Source: Pelecanus crispus (taxonomy: Eukaryota > Chordata > Aves > Pelecaniformes > Pelecanidae). From it: a stretch of 64,000 bases of DNA. The position numbers and the translations under genes were made by a program. The notes below the pieces were generated by a model, which did not search any database, had not been told where the DNA came from, and saw only the letters and a list, made by a program, of their open reading frames with translations. The stretch's first letter is position 1, and each line of letters opens with the position of its first letter. Positions 1 through 19,999 of this stretch are shown piece after piece. The stretch covers positions 255,501 through 319,500 of the forward strand of contig NC_134660.1 in NCBI RefSeq assembly GCF_030463565.1, in the 5' to 3' direction.

Positions 1-8717
<8,717 letters not shown>

Positions 8718-8822
8718 GGGCTGATAGTTCTTGGTGAAGCATCACCCCCTGATCCTGCAGTAGATGATGCATCCCGTCCTGTTAGTGCTGAAGTTAAGCT
8801 GGAGCCTGGGGCTGACCGGCTG
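8718..8822 (+). CDS. KANSL1: KANSL1 exon (likely exon 4)
   Basis: The acceptor is ctcttccag and the donor CTG|gtaagt. It is 105 nt (35 codons), phase 0 at both ends. The peptide starts GLIVLGEASPPDPAVDDASR and ends GADRL. The GLIVLGE start matches human KANSL1 and the rest is divergent linker. Skipping this exon would keep the frame. Confidence 0.93.
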
Positions 8823-11800
8823 GTAAGTGCCAGCAGCAGAAATGGCTGGGTCCAGATACTTCACGTTCATGAATTTTGGGTAGGGAAGGTTCATCCTTTA
8901 AGCTGCGGTGGAGAGAGATGCTTGAACAGTGTGTCTGGCATGGGACTGGCCTCCTGCAGAAGCGTCTCTCTGTGGGACTTCACCTGGGAATTGCCAGTCT
9001 GTTGGTCTGTGTAGCTTGCTCCTTCCCAGATTATTTTGAGGTTAATAAACGATAGGATTTAAACACCTTTTAGAACAGAGTTCCTCGGGGTACCTTTGTA
9101 ATATGCGTTAGCATTTTCTGAAGCTTAAAAATCCTAACTAATCCTTTCCCTCTAGCAAAAAAGCACCTCAAACCGAGAGCAGCGCAATTAGTAAAGGCTT
9201 CTAAAGATGTGGCTATTAATATCTGTCTGAGTGTTACCCCTTGGAAAGGGAACTAATGATTTCAGTGAGATGCACTGGAAACTATGCAGAGTGCCAGGTA
9301 TTTATTATTTAATGCAGAAATGTAGGCCACAGACTAAAGACTTGGATCGTACTGTTCAGCCTGGCTGTGATTACTTTTGATCCTTTGGGACACATTGACG
9401 TATAAAAATGGAGGATTTTGAAGTTGTGGTGTAGTACTAAGAGACGGGTGGTCCCTTCGTGTCTCAAACTCCTGCTACCAAGCTGCAGTGCTGCTGCTTT
9501 TCTGTCCTAATGCCACATTTGGGGAGAAACAGAGCTTCACTGCAGTGGGAGTGCTTGAGTTTCATAGACCAATATTCAGTGTAGTTGATACAGATAAAAA
9601 ACTTAACTAGAAGTGACCGTAAAATTGTACTTTGAGTGTTTTCTCCTACCACTGGGAAGACTTTATCAGAGTTTTCCTAATACTGAATGATAATCTGAAA
9701 TACTGTGAAATTTTTAATTAATGCCGGACTGCAAAGGGTTTATTACGAGTGATTGTAACAAAATGTCTCCTTGCTTGACACTGGCTTTCAGATGTGTGTT
9801 TGGAATTTAAGTCTTTAATAAGCAGATAGCTGAGCCCAAAACTCTGCTGTGTAATTTGGTACAATAAACAGGTTTTGCTCATGACTGAAATAGTAGATGG
9901 TACTTCAGATGAAAACAGAGCCATGCTGGAGGAGCGACAGGAGGCTGGAGAGCCAGGATGACAGAGGCTGCTACAGATCGTGATTGAATCACAAGCATTA
10001 CGCAGTGTCTGGTTTTGAACAGTGATGTCTGTCTGTCGTGCATGTCCCCCTGCCTTTTCATGCTTTAACCCAAAAAGCGTTTGGAGAATAATAAACAAGC
10101 GCAGTGACGGTGTGCTCCAATTTGCTTCAGAAATAGCATGCTCCTGCACTGATGAATTGGCTGTTATTTGGGAGCTAATCTGTAAATGGCAGGCTGATAA
10201 TGGAGATAAATGATCAAATTTAACAGTGATAGGAAGAATATTTTCTTCCTTATCTGTTTAAATCAGGTTGTTTATCTGACACATGCGTATTTTCAACCTG
10301 GAAATCTGCAGATTGAAGGACTGTGTCCCACCTGACTTTGTCCCTACATATTAAAGACACTTTTCATATACTTACAAAATCATCACATTGTCCTTTTTTA
10401 GATTGTCTTAGACATCATGTCTGTATGTATAGAATAGAAAATATCTGTAGATTCCTGATGTGTGGAAAAGAATGCTTGCTTGGCCGGTGCTGTCTGGTTT
10501 TGCTGCTCGCTGCCATCTCATTGTTGCTGTGTTTACTCATTTCCTGCATTGTCCCTCTTCTCATCCCTTTCAGTTGGGTATGAGCTTTTCAGACAGAGAC
10601 TTTTATTACTGCGGTGCTCACGCGATGGAGGTCCCATCTCTTTTGCAGGTCTTGGAAGTAACAGTGACACAAATAATAGATACTGAGAGCGGTGAAGAAC
10701 AACATCTTCCATGTAAAGCAGGCTGCAGGTTCCTACTTGGCACCTTCTTGTGGCTACTCCTGCAGCTCTGCTTGCCGTCTTGGAGAGTAACTCATCCTGA
10801 AAAGGACTTTTTATTCCCCTTCCACGTGTGGCTGTTGGTGGACGTGCACATCACTCCACGCTGCCAGCTTCTCTGCAGCGGTGCTGGAGGTGTCAGCCGC
10901 CAGAAACGCTGCCTCCAGGCAACCAGCTTCTACACCCTTCTGCTGGAGGGTTTGTGCTTAATTAGACTTGCTCGTAAGGGTGGGGTGTTGAGTCATGGTC
11001 TTGATCTGCTCTGAGCCAGAGATTAGCCCAGAGACCATTCCTGTTGCGTTAGCACACTTACTGGAAGGGTATCTCTGCGGCCTCTCCTGGAGAGGTGCTT
11101 ATCATTTTGGCGCTCCTCGGGCTGCTTAGAATTAGGCACTTCTTTTTCTTTGTGGGTCCCCTTCCTCCCCACCCCCCAACTGGCAAAGTAAGAGACAGGC
11201 CTGCAAGGTGGACTAAGGGGAGGAACCCATCCTGTCTCATCCCCAGCTCTTCTTTAGACCTCATCCACTCATGGGTACCTCCCTCGGCCGGCGTGGATGC
11301 AGGATACATGTCCTCTGGCATTGGCTTGATGTGTGGGATGTGGCTGATAATCCCTAGGAGGAACTAATCCTGTATCAGTGGAGGGAAGGGCTTTGCAAAG
11401 AAGGCCTGGGAATGTCTGTTGGGAACTGGAAGCTCAGTATGTGAATCAATATTTTTGCCTGAAGATGGGAATAACGCGAAGCCCTGAAGAATTAACTCGG
11501 CTGTTGATATCACTTTGTTGCTTGTATTGCTAGTCTAGCGAGGGGGGTGCGCTTAATTTTTAATAGTAAATGAGAAAAGATATTGATGGGAGTGTCTTGG
11601 TAAGGCTTTTCCCTGCGTTTGGGGCTTGTATCTAGTAATAGGTGAAGGTGTGAACCTCTCTGGTTTTGTTTGGGTTTTTGGGGAACACGGAGGACGTTCC
11701 TGGTGTTGGGTCATGACTCCCTGCCAGCACACAGCTTCTTTACTGCTGTGAGAGCCCCTGGTAGTCTGCAAGCTCCTGGTTTCATGTGCGACAAGCAGGT

Positions 11801-13966
11801 GTGCTAAAGCTGAATGTTTGACGACCCCTGCTAAGAGTCCTAGGGATCCTAAAGGCCTGGACTTCCAGACCCCCGGCATACCCAAAACACAGAGAAGAGC
11901 TCAATCTGGAGCATTGATGTGATCCTGGTGTGATGAATGCTCCTCGGGATCCCAGCCTGGGTGCCCAGCCAGCCCTGGAGGAAGGCACAGTGTTGGGAGG
12001 TGCATTCCGGAGAAGCTGGTGCAACCCCTGCTCTGAATGCTGGAGATGTCAGCTCTTGCAGTCCTGCTTGTTTCCCCATTGCTCACGTCGGAGCCTTGTT
12101 AGGGTACACCCATCTTCAGTGTGATGAGGTGAGCCTGGGCTGTTTCTGATAAATAGACTTCGGATTGATGCTCTCCAGCTCCTCTGCAGGAAGCAGAGGG
12201 GTCACCCTCTATTCCTGTCTTGACCCACCGAGCCGGAGGCAGCTCTTGGAGAAGAGGTTCCTCCTTTAAGACCCTTTCTGGAGAAGAAAATAAATACCCT
12301 ATTTCAAAAGAGCTTATGAGTCATGTGTACCCGCCCTCCTGAACCGTGGGTGCCTCCAGCAGAGGCGTCACGTGAAGGCTCAGCCTTGCCAAGCCTCTGG
12401 AGAGCAGAGGGAAAGTGTTCAGCTCCTGCACTGACTTCACTTCGCCAGGGTGCCGTGTTGCACTTGCGTAACGCTTCTGGCACGATCTGGTCTTGCCCCT
12501 ACCTCAGCGTACTCAGACCGAGTGTGAGAGGCGAGCCTATCGGTCTGATCCTGTCTCTGCTCGCCCCCGGGGAGAAATGTCTTTTTTAGCAGAAGTGTAG
12601 AAAACCCAGCAAAGTTCCTCAAACAGGCAGCAGGCAGAAGTTGTCTGTGGTGTTAGGAATTGCTCTTCCCTTGGTGAGTCAGGTCTCTGCTATTCTGGAA
12701 ACCGTTAGCCCAGCGCTGCCGTAGCCTGGTTTTAGTTGTTCATTGAGTTGGGGGAGTGATGACTGGGAAGGTTTTAATCAATGCAATACCAGTGTTGTTG
12801 AGATGGAGTGTGTGACAAGCAGGGGGGCTCTCCGTCTGTCTGTTTATGCAGATAAGTCGGACCTTCTTTGTCTTTTTTACTAGTACTTGAACTGTACCAC
12901 CGCCCTTTGTATGCGTGAAGGGGGAAACGCAGCTAGAGAGACATTGGCAGTGAGTGTAGGAAGTGCTGCACTGAGGAAGAAAAGTTTAACCCCAGGGAGG
13001 AGGAGGAGCACGTCTGCAAACAAAAAGAATGGGCTGCAGGGATGAGACTGGGGGCGATGAGTGCCAGGGGTATGAACACGCTGGACCGTGCCGGCACCTG
13101 CTGGGGTGGAGAGGAGGAACGTCACTGGCAGGAGGTACAAAACCAGTGTGTCCTTGGAAGCCGTGGTGACAGTCCCCCCTCCCCGTTGAGGCCACTTGCG
13201 GGGCAGCGGGAGCTGTGCGGTGTTCAGTGCTGCAGCCACACGGTAACTGCTGCTCACGGCAGGGCCAGGGCGTTCGTGTTTCAAACCTAAGGCAGAAAGG
13301 ATTGGGGAGCTCTGTGTCTTTAGCTTAGTTTTTACTTACTTTTCCTGCCAAAAAGGTGTTCCCAGCTTTGTGTTTATCAGACAGTTTTAGCTTTATAGAG
13401 TTGGCCTGCTTATATCCAAAAACCACAGCTTGTGTGTGTACTCATTTAAAATACTTCGTAAAATGCTATTTGGACCGTGTTTGCACGGGTATTTGGCTAA
13501 AATGCAAACTCAGTTTTGCAAGTCTGTTCTCCTCTCCCTCTCCTCCTGTTTTCCCCCAAAGTGCTTAGACAAGAGTTTGCAGCCGTGTGGCTTAGAGCAC
13601 AACATGAAACTTCAGAAGACGCCTGCGAGGTTTACAGGTGGTTATGAACTTGTTTGTACTATTGAGGCAAAATGCTAAAATATCCTTAAAGACCTCAGCC
13701 TTTCATGCTCCTTAGTGGTTGCCTGAGGGCAATTGAAGTCCTTTGGTTCTTGCATTGAAAGCGCTATGGTGAGCTGCCCCCTAAGAAGTCCTTAAGCTCT
13801 CCAGTCTCCTGTTCACATAGTGACTTCTGAACCCTTGTTTTGAAGTCCTGTGTGGAAGCCCATAGCTACAGTGCAGAATCCTCCAACTAGAAACTGGGAA
13901 TAAGAAAGTTGTGGCTATTTAAGAAGCTTTTTTTATTAATTTATGATCTTTCTCATCCTTCCTTAG
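8823..13966 (+). other. KANSL1 intron
   Basis: This is a 5.1 kb intron. A 184-codon open frame at 10460-11014 lacks splice context and similarity and is not called. Nothing else was recognised. Confidence 0.8.
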
Positions 13967-14082
13967 AGTGTGTCTGGATCCCAGCCACTAGAGAACTTGG
14001 GCATCTCTGCTGCAAATACTCCCGAATCCCATCCCGCCAAGCCCTGTGGAGCACCAAGACCCGTCAATGGAGTTATTAACAC
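13967..14082 (+). CDS. KANSL1: KANSL1 exon (likely exon 5)
   Basis: The acceptor is tccttag and the donor AC|gtaagc. It is 116 nt, phase 0 in, two bases left over. It starts SVSGSQPLENLG and ends RPVNGVIN plus a split Thr codon. The human counterpart has SVSQPLENHG and RPVNGVINT at the same ends. The middle is a variable Pro/Ser/Ala-rich linker. Confidence 0.94.
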
Positions 14083-15528
14083 GTAAGCTGCTTGCATATT
14101 ATGGGAAGAGTTTGATTTTTATGATCTTGACAAAGTCCCATTGGAAACCAGCCTGTAACATGCTGGTGGGTAGTAACTGCGTTGGTAACAGTATAAATGG
14201 TCTCTTTTTGAAAAAAGTATGGTAGTAGATCATGCTGGGAAACATCTTGGAGGAGATTGCTTGCTTGAGGTTTTCTGCTACATTGTTTTTCTGAAAATGG
14301 TATTAAACTGAGCTGTGTTTACATGAACAAGCCCTGCAGGCAACCATGCAATGAGCATGTTCAAAACTGTTTCTTTATGGGTATTTTTAATACACTTGCA
14401 AATTGTATGATTCAAAGGTACTAGTGGCCCGCTTGCAATTATTTTGCAGAAGTATCTGTAACCACTGGCCCACTTTTCTGGAGATACTGAGGAACCCAAA
14501 TCCCTCTGGTTTTGGGAGTAAGACTTTCTAAATTCTTTGTTTCTCCAGGCTGTTTTTGTTGAGTAAGTCTTTAAGTGGGTAAATGAAAACAAGTGAAAAA
14601 TTCTTCTATGCTACAGGGTGATTTCAGGGTTGAACCACTTGAAAACCCTTGAACACACGGTGCTTCAAAGTGTTCTGGTAGTGCTAGAGAAGTATTGCCA
14701 GCACCGTTGCACTTGCTTAGTACCTTGGGCAGGGATGCTGCAGGCGTAGAAAGCACCGATCAACTAACTCATTGCTACAGCTGAAACACTGCGGGCTATA
14801 ACAGAGCCCTTTATATGCCTGTAGCCTTTGAACTACAGAGCCTTAGACCACTGAGCTTTAATGTTTTGCAATTTTAGAAATGGAACACTTGTAAAATATA
14901 CATGAAAAGGCTCTGTAGGTGAGGAGCTGCACTGGTGGTAGGTGGCATGGTGTATTGATGCCGTGGTAGGGCAGGGTTACTGCGTGTGGACAGGAAAGTC
15001 CTTTGTACGTAAACCAGAAAAGCTAATGTTAACATTGCACCTTTAGAGGTATAGTTCTCAAATATTATTCAGAATCAAGTTTACATCAAGGTTAAATATT
15101 TATTCTAGAAAATTATATGTTCTCTGTCTTGTGCTTTCTGGCATTTAGACTCATGAGAACCTGTTCTATTGAGACGCCCTGAACTGTAATTCTGGGGGAA
15201 GCTGAATTTTAGGATTAAACCTGTTCAGGTCTAGAGTGGCTTTTGGTCTTGCTTTGTGTCTGGCTTTACATGCTCTTTTTTTGTTCAGAACTTCCAGAGG
15301 TATTTTGTCAAAGGTTCAATGGTGTGAGAGTGTGGAAAGTGACCAAAGTAAAAGCAAAAATTAGAGTTGGCTTAGTAAAAGCTATTGCCTCATGAAACTG
15401 CAGTGCTTTGAGCTCAGCCTAGAGTGTTTGCTAAGGTCTGAATTGTGAACCTGACTGGTACTGCTGGATAACGTGGAATGGTTGAATGAATAACAGTATC
15501 TTTTGTATTCTCTTCTCTTCTTGGGCAG
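14083..15528 (+). other. KANSL1 intron
   Basis: This 1.4 kb intron contains nothing recognisable. Confidence 0.85.
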
Positions 15529-15724
15529 TCTTCAGCCTGGCCTGGCAGAACATGCTCAGGGAGATGGCCAGGAAGCTGAGGAGCTCTTGCATAAAAAGCA
15601 ACGACTGAACATGGTTTCTTCATCCTTGGATGGAACATGTGTAGCAGCTCGCACTCGCCCAGTACTGAGCTGTAAGAAGCGACGGCTTGTTCGACCTAGC
15701 AGCATTATGCCCCTTTCCAAAAAG
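15529..15724 (+). CDS. KANSL1: KANSL1 exon with WDR5-binding Win motif (likely exon 6)
   Basis: The acceptor is cttgggcag. It is 196 nt, completing a Thr codon and then reading [11 protein letters not shown]. The conserved part is [20 protein letters not shown]. Its A-R-T-R core (15647-15658) is the Win motif known to insert into the WDR5 central pocket and is unchanged from human. The following Lys/Arg cluster could act as a nuclear localisation signal. The donor AAG|gttggt is weak (T at +3). Reading through it would add about 17 residues before a stop. Confidence 0.96.
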
Positions 15725-18653
15725 GTTGGTGCTGATTGTTTGTCTCCCTGCTCTGGGAATATTTGTGGTTATTAAGAGCAAGGAAGAAAATGGGGAGGAA
15801 GAGGAGGGCAGTGAGGCTTCAAAGGCTGTTGGAGAAGTAAAGGAGAAACGAAAGAGAAGCTTTTAATTTGTTGAAGACTTATTAGCTGTCACTGGGGAGG
15901 GGAGATGCTGAATTCTGATGTGGGTTTTCTTTTCTAAAGCAAACCAGCCTGAGGTGAACTTCAGGCCAGATAGTTCAGTATGGCACAGTCTGAGCAGTCG
16001 AAAGAAGCTCTGAAAAGTCAAGTATCAGGAAACCTTAATTCTGAGCACAGGAATTAACACAGCCCCAGGAATTCGCTGCTGCTTGCTCAAAGAAAAACTA
16101 CAGTTGCCTGACCAAGTATATGTGGGATGTCTTGCAAAAGGCCTGCTGAGGTGATCGTGTTCGCTTCCGCTGCTTAAGTTTGGAAATCGCTGAATGCCGT
16201 GACTCTGTTCACGGTTTCTTGGGGTTTTTTTTGTTTGGGTTTTGTTGTTGTTGTTCGGGGTTTGTTGGTTGTTTTGTTTTTTTTTAATACTCCTCTGTAC
16301 ATAGTCTTCCCCTTGCCCTTGTGGAGAATTCAGTTCAGCAGAAATACAGTTTATTCCCTGTATGAGAAAAGGCCATGCTTCATTCTTTTTAACTTCTCTT
16401 AGGAATGCCGTAAACTGTCAGTTGGAGGATATTTTGAGGGAATAAGGATTTTTTTGTGTATGCAGCTCTCATGATTCCAGAACCATAGATGGCAAAAATC
16501 CACTTACCTTTGAGTCAAAGTGTTTGAAGTCAAACTTTATCACAAGGGTTCAGGGGTTTTCACTCTGCGGGGGCTAGAGTTTTAAAGAGAAGCTCAAGAA
16601 GCAACATTTTTCTGAGCAAAATAGATGCTCGCTCAGCTGAGTTAGCTATAACTGATTACTTGTTTGCAGTTTTATCTGGGGTATTTCTGGTAGAGCTCTG
16701 CAGTGATTGCTTGCAAGATCTTCAGTGATTTGGAAGTTTATAAACTATCCCGTAGGTGATGCTGACTTGTGCACTCAGTGTTTGAAGAAGCATCTGTTAA
16801 TTCTGTGTTAATTTTTGCCTATATTCATCAAATACATTTGATAATCAGAGATGGTTCAGAAGAGCAGTTCCAAAGGGTAGAAGATGTGACAGATAGCAGA
16901 TGATTTCTGTGGACTCCTTCAGTTATTTGAGAGAACGCTGAGTGGTGGCTAGGTCATGGTCCAGAAGTACCATGTCCAGTTGACCGTGCTCTCCCGTCTA
17001 GCACCAAGTCATTGTGGATTGCTGTGACCAGAAATTACAACCGGAGAGTTCACTGTTTCAGTAGAGATCATCCATAACTGTGCCTAGTGTTTTACAAAAT
17101 CTGAATACAACATCACTTGAGATTTTTAAGTCAGGAGACATCCTGTAGGAAAGAAGAGAGGCTTAAAGGTTGAGTGGGTCTGTAGCCTGCATTGGGTTGC
17201 AAACAGGACTGGGCTTGTGCAACAGGATGGGAAGGGAGCTCCTGCAGTCAGCCACAGCATTGCCATGCCCCACAGCCGACTGCTTTATGCTCCTACCGTA
17301 CCAGATGGTTTGTCTGAACTGCCGTAGGCAAGCTATCTGAGTGCTTAGCTAGTCTTGTTTTTCAGACAGCAAAACCAAACCAACCAAACTTTCTAATACA
17401 AGCTGCCTTGGCTTTGAAGTCATTACCAGTAGTCCAGGTCCTGGTGTAAACTGGTCAGCTCCCCTGAAGTGTGAAAGTTGATGTAGTAATTCTTAATGCG
17501 GTCACCTCTACACTAAACACACCACGTGTCTTTCTGGTTTTGCACATAGGATGTATATTTTTTGGATCTTACAATTTTTTTTGTTGCTTTCCTCTCCGCT
17601 TGATGCACACATTTCTTGAAATATGTGCCCAAAACTGGGTGCAGTCCTCCAGCTCACATTAGCAATGCCGAGCAGAGCAGCAGGATTACCTCATGCATCT
17701 TGCACAGCCGTCCTGTTTATAAAGCCCCATGGGGTGTTAATTCTCAGTAATGGTACGACACTGCTGATTCATGCTCATTTTCTGATCCATAACACCCACC
17801 AGATCCTCTGGGCAGAACTGCTGCTCAGTTACCTCTTTCTCCTCTTCACTGGTCACTGAAGCATCCACTTGTTGCATTTGCCCTCAGTGAATTATATTTG
17901 ATTTATTTTAGATCGTTTCTCTTAATTTGTAACCATGAGTGGGATTCTACCTCTTTCCTTCAAGGAGCTTGCAGCCCTTTCCAGGTCTAGTGTTATTTGC
18001 TAAGGCTGAAGGGTATTATCTCTTCCATCATTCAAGTCGTTAATGGAAATTATTTGAATAATACTAGGCTCAGAACAGACTTCTGCAGGATCCGGTTTGA
18101 TACGTCCTTCCATTTTGACGGGGAATCGTAGGTTGCTGTCTCTGTATGGGATTTACATCCAATTGTGCATCTGCCTGCAGTGGTTTCATACAAATGAAGT
18201 CTATATAAAGTCTATAAATCTGTGAATTGAAAGTCTGTCCTGGTTTAGGAAACAAGGTTGAAAACCACCCTTTTTCACTCTGTAAAGATGTCCCTGTAAG
18301 TGTCAGCTCTTGGCATATAGTGATGGCTCTCTGACCCATCTGATCTCAGAAAGGCTTGTGCTGTCTCATGGTTTTTATAAATGAGGTTTCAGCCTAGATA
18401 AAATTAAATACTTTTAGCCAAATTTAATAGATGTTAAACTGCCTGTGCTCATGAGTAGTAGTTTTCAGTTGTGTTTATGCAAAGTGAAAGTGTCCTTTTA
18501 TGAGTCAAGACTAAATGAAGAGGTCTTATACAAGGTATTAAAAATACCAGCCTTTAGGATGTTTTTTCATGAGCTGTCAAAGGGGAGTGTGTGAAAAGAG
18601 CCCTTAGACATTGACCTCCGATATGTTGACGCTATTCTCTCTCCCCTTTCCAG
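15725..18653 (+). other. KANSL1 intron with CR1 remnant
   Basis: This 2.9 kb intron has a T/G-rich low-complexity stretch (about 16211-16287) and a degraded CR1-like segment (about 17610-18340), listed separately. Confidence 0.8.
17610..18340 (-). mobile_element. CR1-like LINE remnant, reverse orientation
   Basis: Starting with tgcccaaaactgggtgcagt (17624-17643), the segment follows the reverse complement of the 3' part of avian CR1 in order. That CR1 part reads as an invariant 'gcccaaaactgg..gcagt' line, later 'cagatcctctgggcagaactgct', then a 'gttaatgg.....ctaggctcagaacagacttctgcagga' line from the end of the reverse transcriptase frame. It is heavily mutated and has no open frame. Boundaries are approximate and the subfamily cannot be told by eye. 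Confidence 0.6.
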
Positions 18654-18819
18654 GTCCATCGTAATAGCCTGGTGCGATGTAGCTGTGATGTGAATCCTTC
18701 ATGTGCTCTGTGTGGCACTCGAAGCTCGACGACTCTGGAAATCCAGTATGATGCCCCTTTGCTGGAGCGCCTCTCCCAACTGGACTCGTGTATTCATCCT
18801 GTCCTGTCGTTCCCAGATG
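18654..18819 (+). CDS. KANSL1: KANSL1 exon with cysteine cluster (likely exon 7)
   Basis: The acceptor is tttccag and the donor GATG|gtaagc. It is 166 nt, one base left over. The peptide begins [20 protein letters not shown] and runs to [21 protein letters not shown]. Human has one Cys where this protein has a C-S-C pair, so the cluster here has four close cysteines instead of three. Metal binding is only an inference. Confidence 0.95.
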
Positions 18820-19590
18820 GTAAGCACAGCACCTGTGGAGGTGCCCAGGGGTATTGTCAAACTGGATCCAGAGATGGGTTACAAGGGATGCTTGGACATG
18901 CTTTGGAGCCTGCTCCTCCATCCTGGGCTCCCAGAGGAAGTGCAGATTTGCTTGAGTATGACCAAGCTTACTCATCTGCAAGCATTTTTAGGAGCAGAGC
19001 ATTTACTGGAGCAGAAGGGTTTGGGAAAGCGTTACACCTGAAGTCTGCTCTGCTATGAATATGTTTGTTATGGGAACCTGACCCAGAGCCCAGCTCGGGG
19101 TGGGGAAACTGAGCAGTGCCTGGGAGTCTGTACAGGGACCTGGGTCTTAGGCTGGTGTCTTTGTTGCTATAAACCACTTGAGAAGTATTTGCTTCTGCAG
19201 AGTTTGTTCATCTCTATAAAATTATTTGTGGATTGGTTTAAACCACAGCAAATTTTTTTGACCTTGTAAGGAATTGTAAATGATCTTCCCTGGTTCAGAG
19301 GGTACAGTAAGAAGGGATGTTCCCATTAAGACACTCGTTTCCCTGTGTTACAGTATCAGGGTTAATCATCGTTAAGCGGAATAACTAACCAACCCTCACT
19401 GTGGGGTATTCACAGAGTTCATGTGTAGGGACTTTTCCCAAGGGAAAATAAGTAGTTTCCAGAGTCTTTTGCTTCGTAAGCTGCCAAATTAAATACAAGC
19501 CTGTTCTTTGACCAAAAACTATTGGCTTGCATGAAATCGGTGTCCATCTGTCAACTTTTTCCTCTGATCACAAAATACAGAACCACAAAT

Positions 19591-19641
19591 GATAGGAACT
19601 GATACTTTTATCAGGTGATAGGAACTGATACTTTTATCAGG
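19591..19641. repeat. 26-bp tandem duplication
   Basis: A unit starting gataggaactgatactttta at 19591 is repeated at 19617 with no mismatch over 25 bases. This is a small direct duplication, likely replication slippage. Confidence 0.95.
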
Positions 19642-19939
19642 AGAGCCAGGCAGTAAATAGATCATAGCAGTTCCTTTCCTTGGCAGGAGTGCCTGGCTGC
19701 TTGAGGTAACGCTAGGAGGAAGGTGTGTGTCCCTGCTTCTCGTGAGGATGTAAAGTGGTTGGTCCAGGTTAAGACACTGGGCTGATGTGTGTGTTTGGGT
19801 TTAAATTCCAGCTTTGCACAGACTTTGTGCAACAGTAGGAAATGCATGGAGTGTCTGGGAGCAATTAATCTGGCATCTTTCACAGCACTATATTTAAAAC
19901 AGACTAAAATAGTAAATTGGTGCTATTTTTAAAAACTAA

Positions 19940-19999
19940 CACCACCACCACCACCACCACCACCACCACCCCCACCCCCCACCCTCACCCCCCCCCCCC
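19940..19999. repeat. (CAC)n microsatellite with C12 run
   Basis: About ten CAC/ACC units grade into C-rich sequence, ending in twelve C at 19988-19999. It is intronic. Confidence 0.95.

Noticed and set aside
10460..11014. 184-codon + strand open frame in a KANSL1 intron
   Set aside because: No homology, no splice context, and overlapping frames of similar length nearby.
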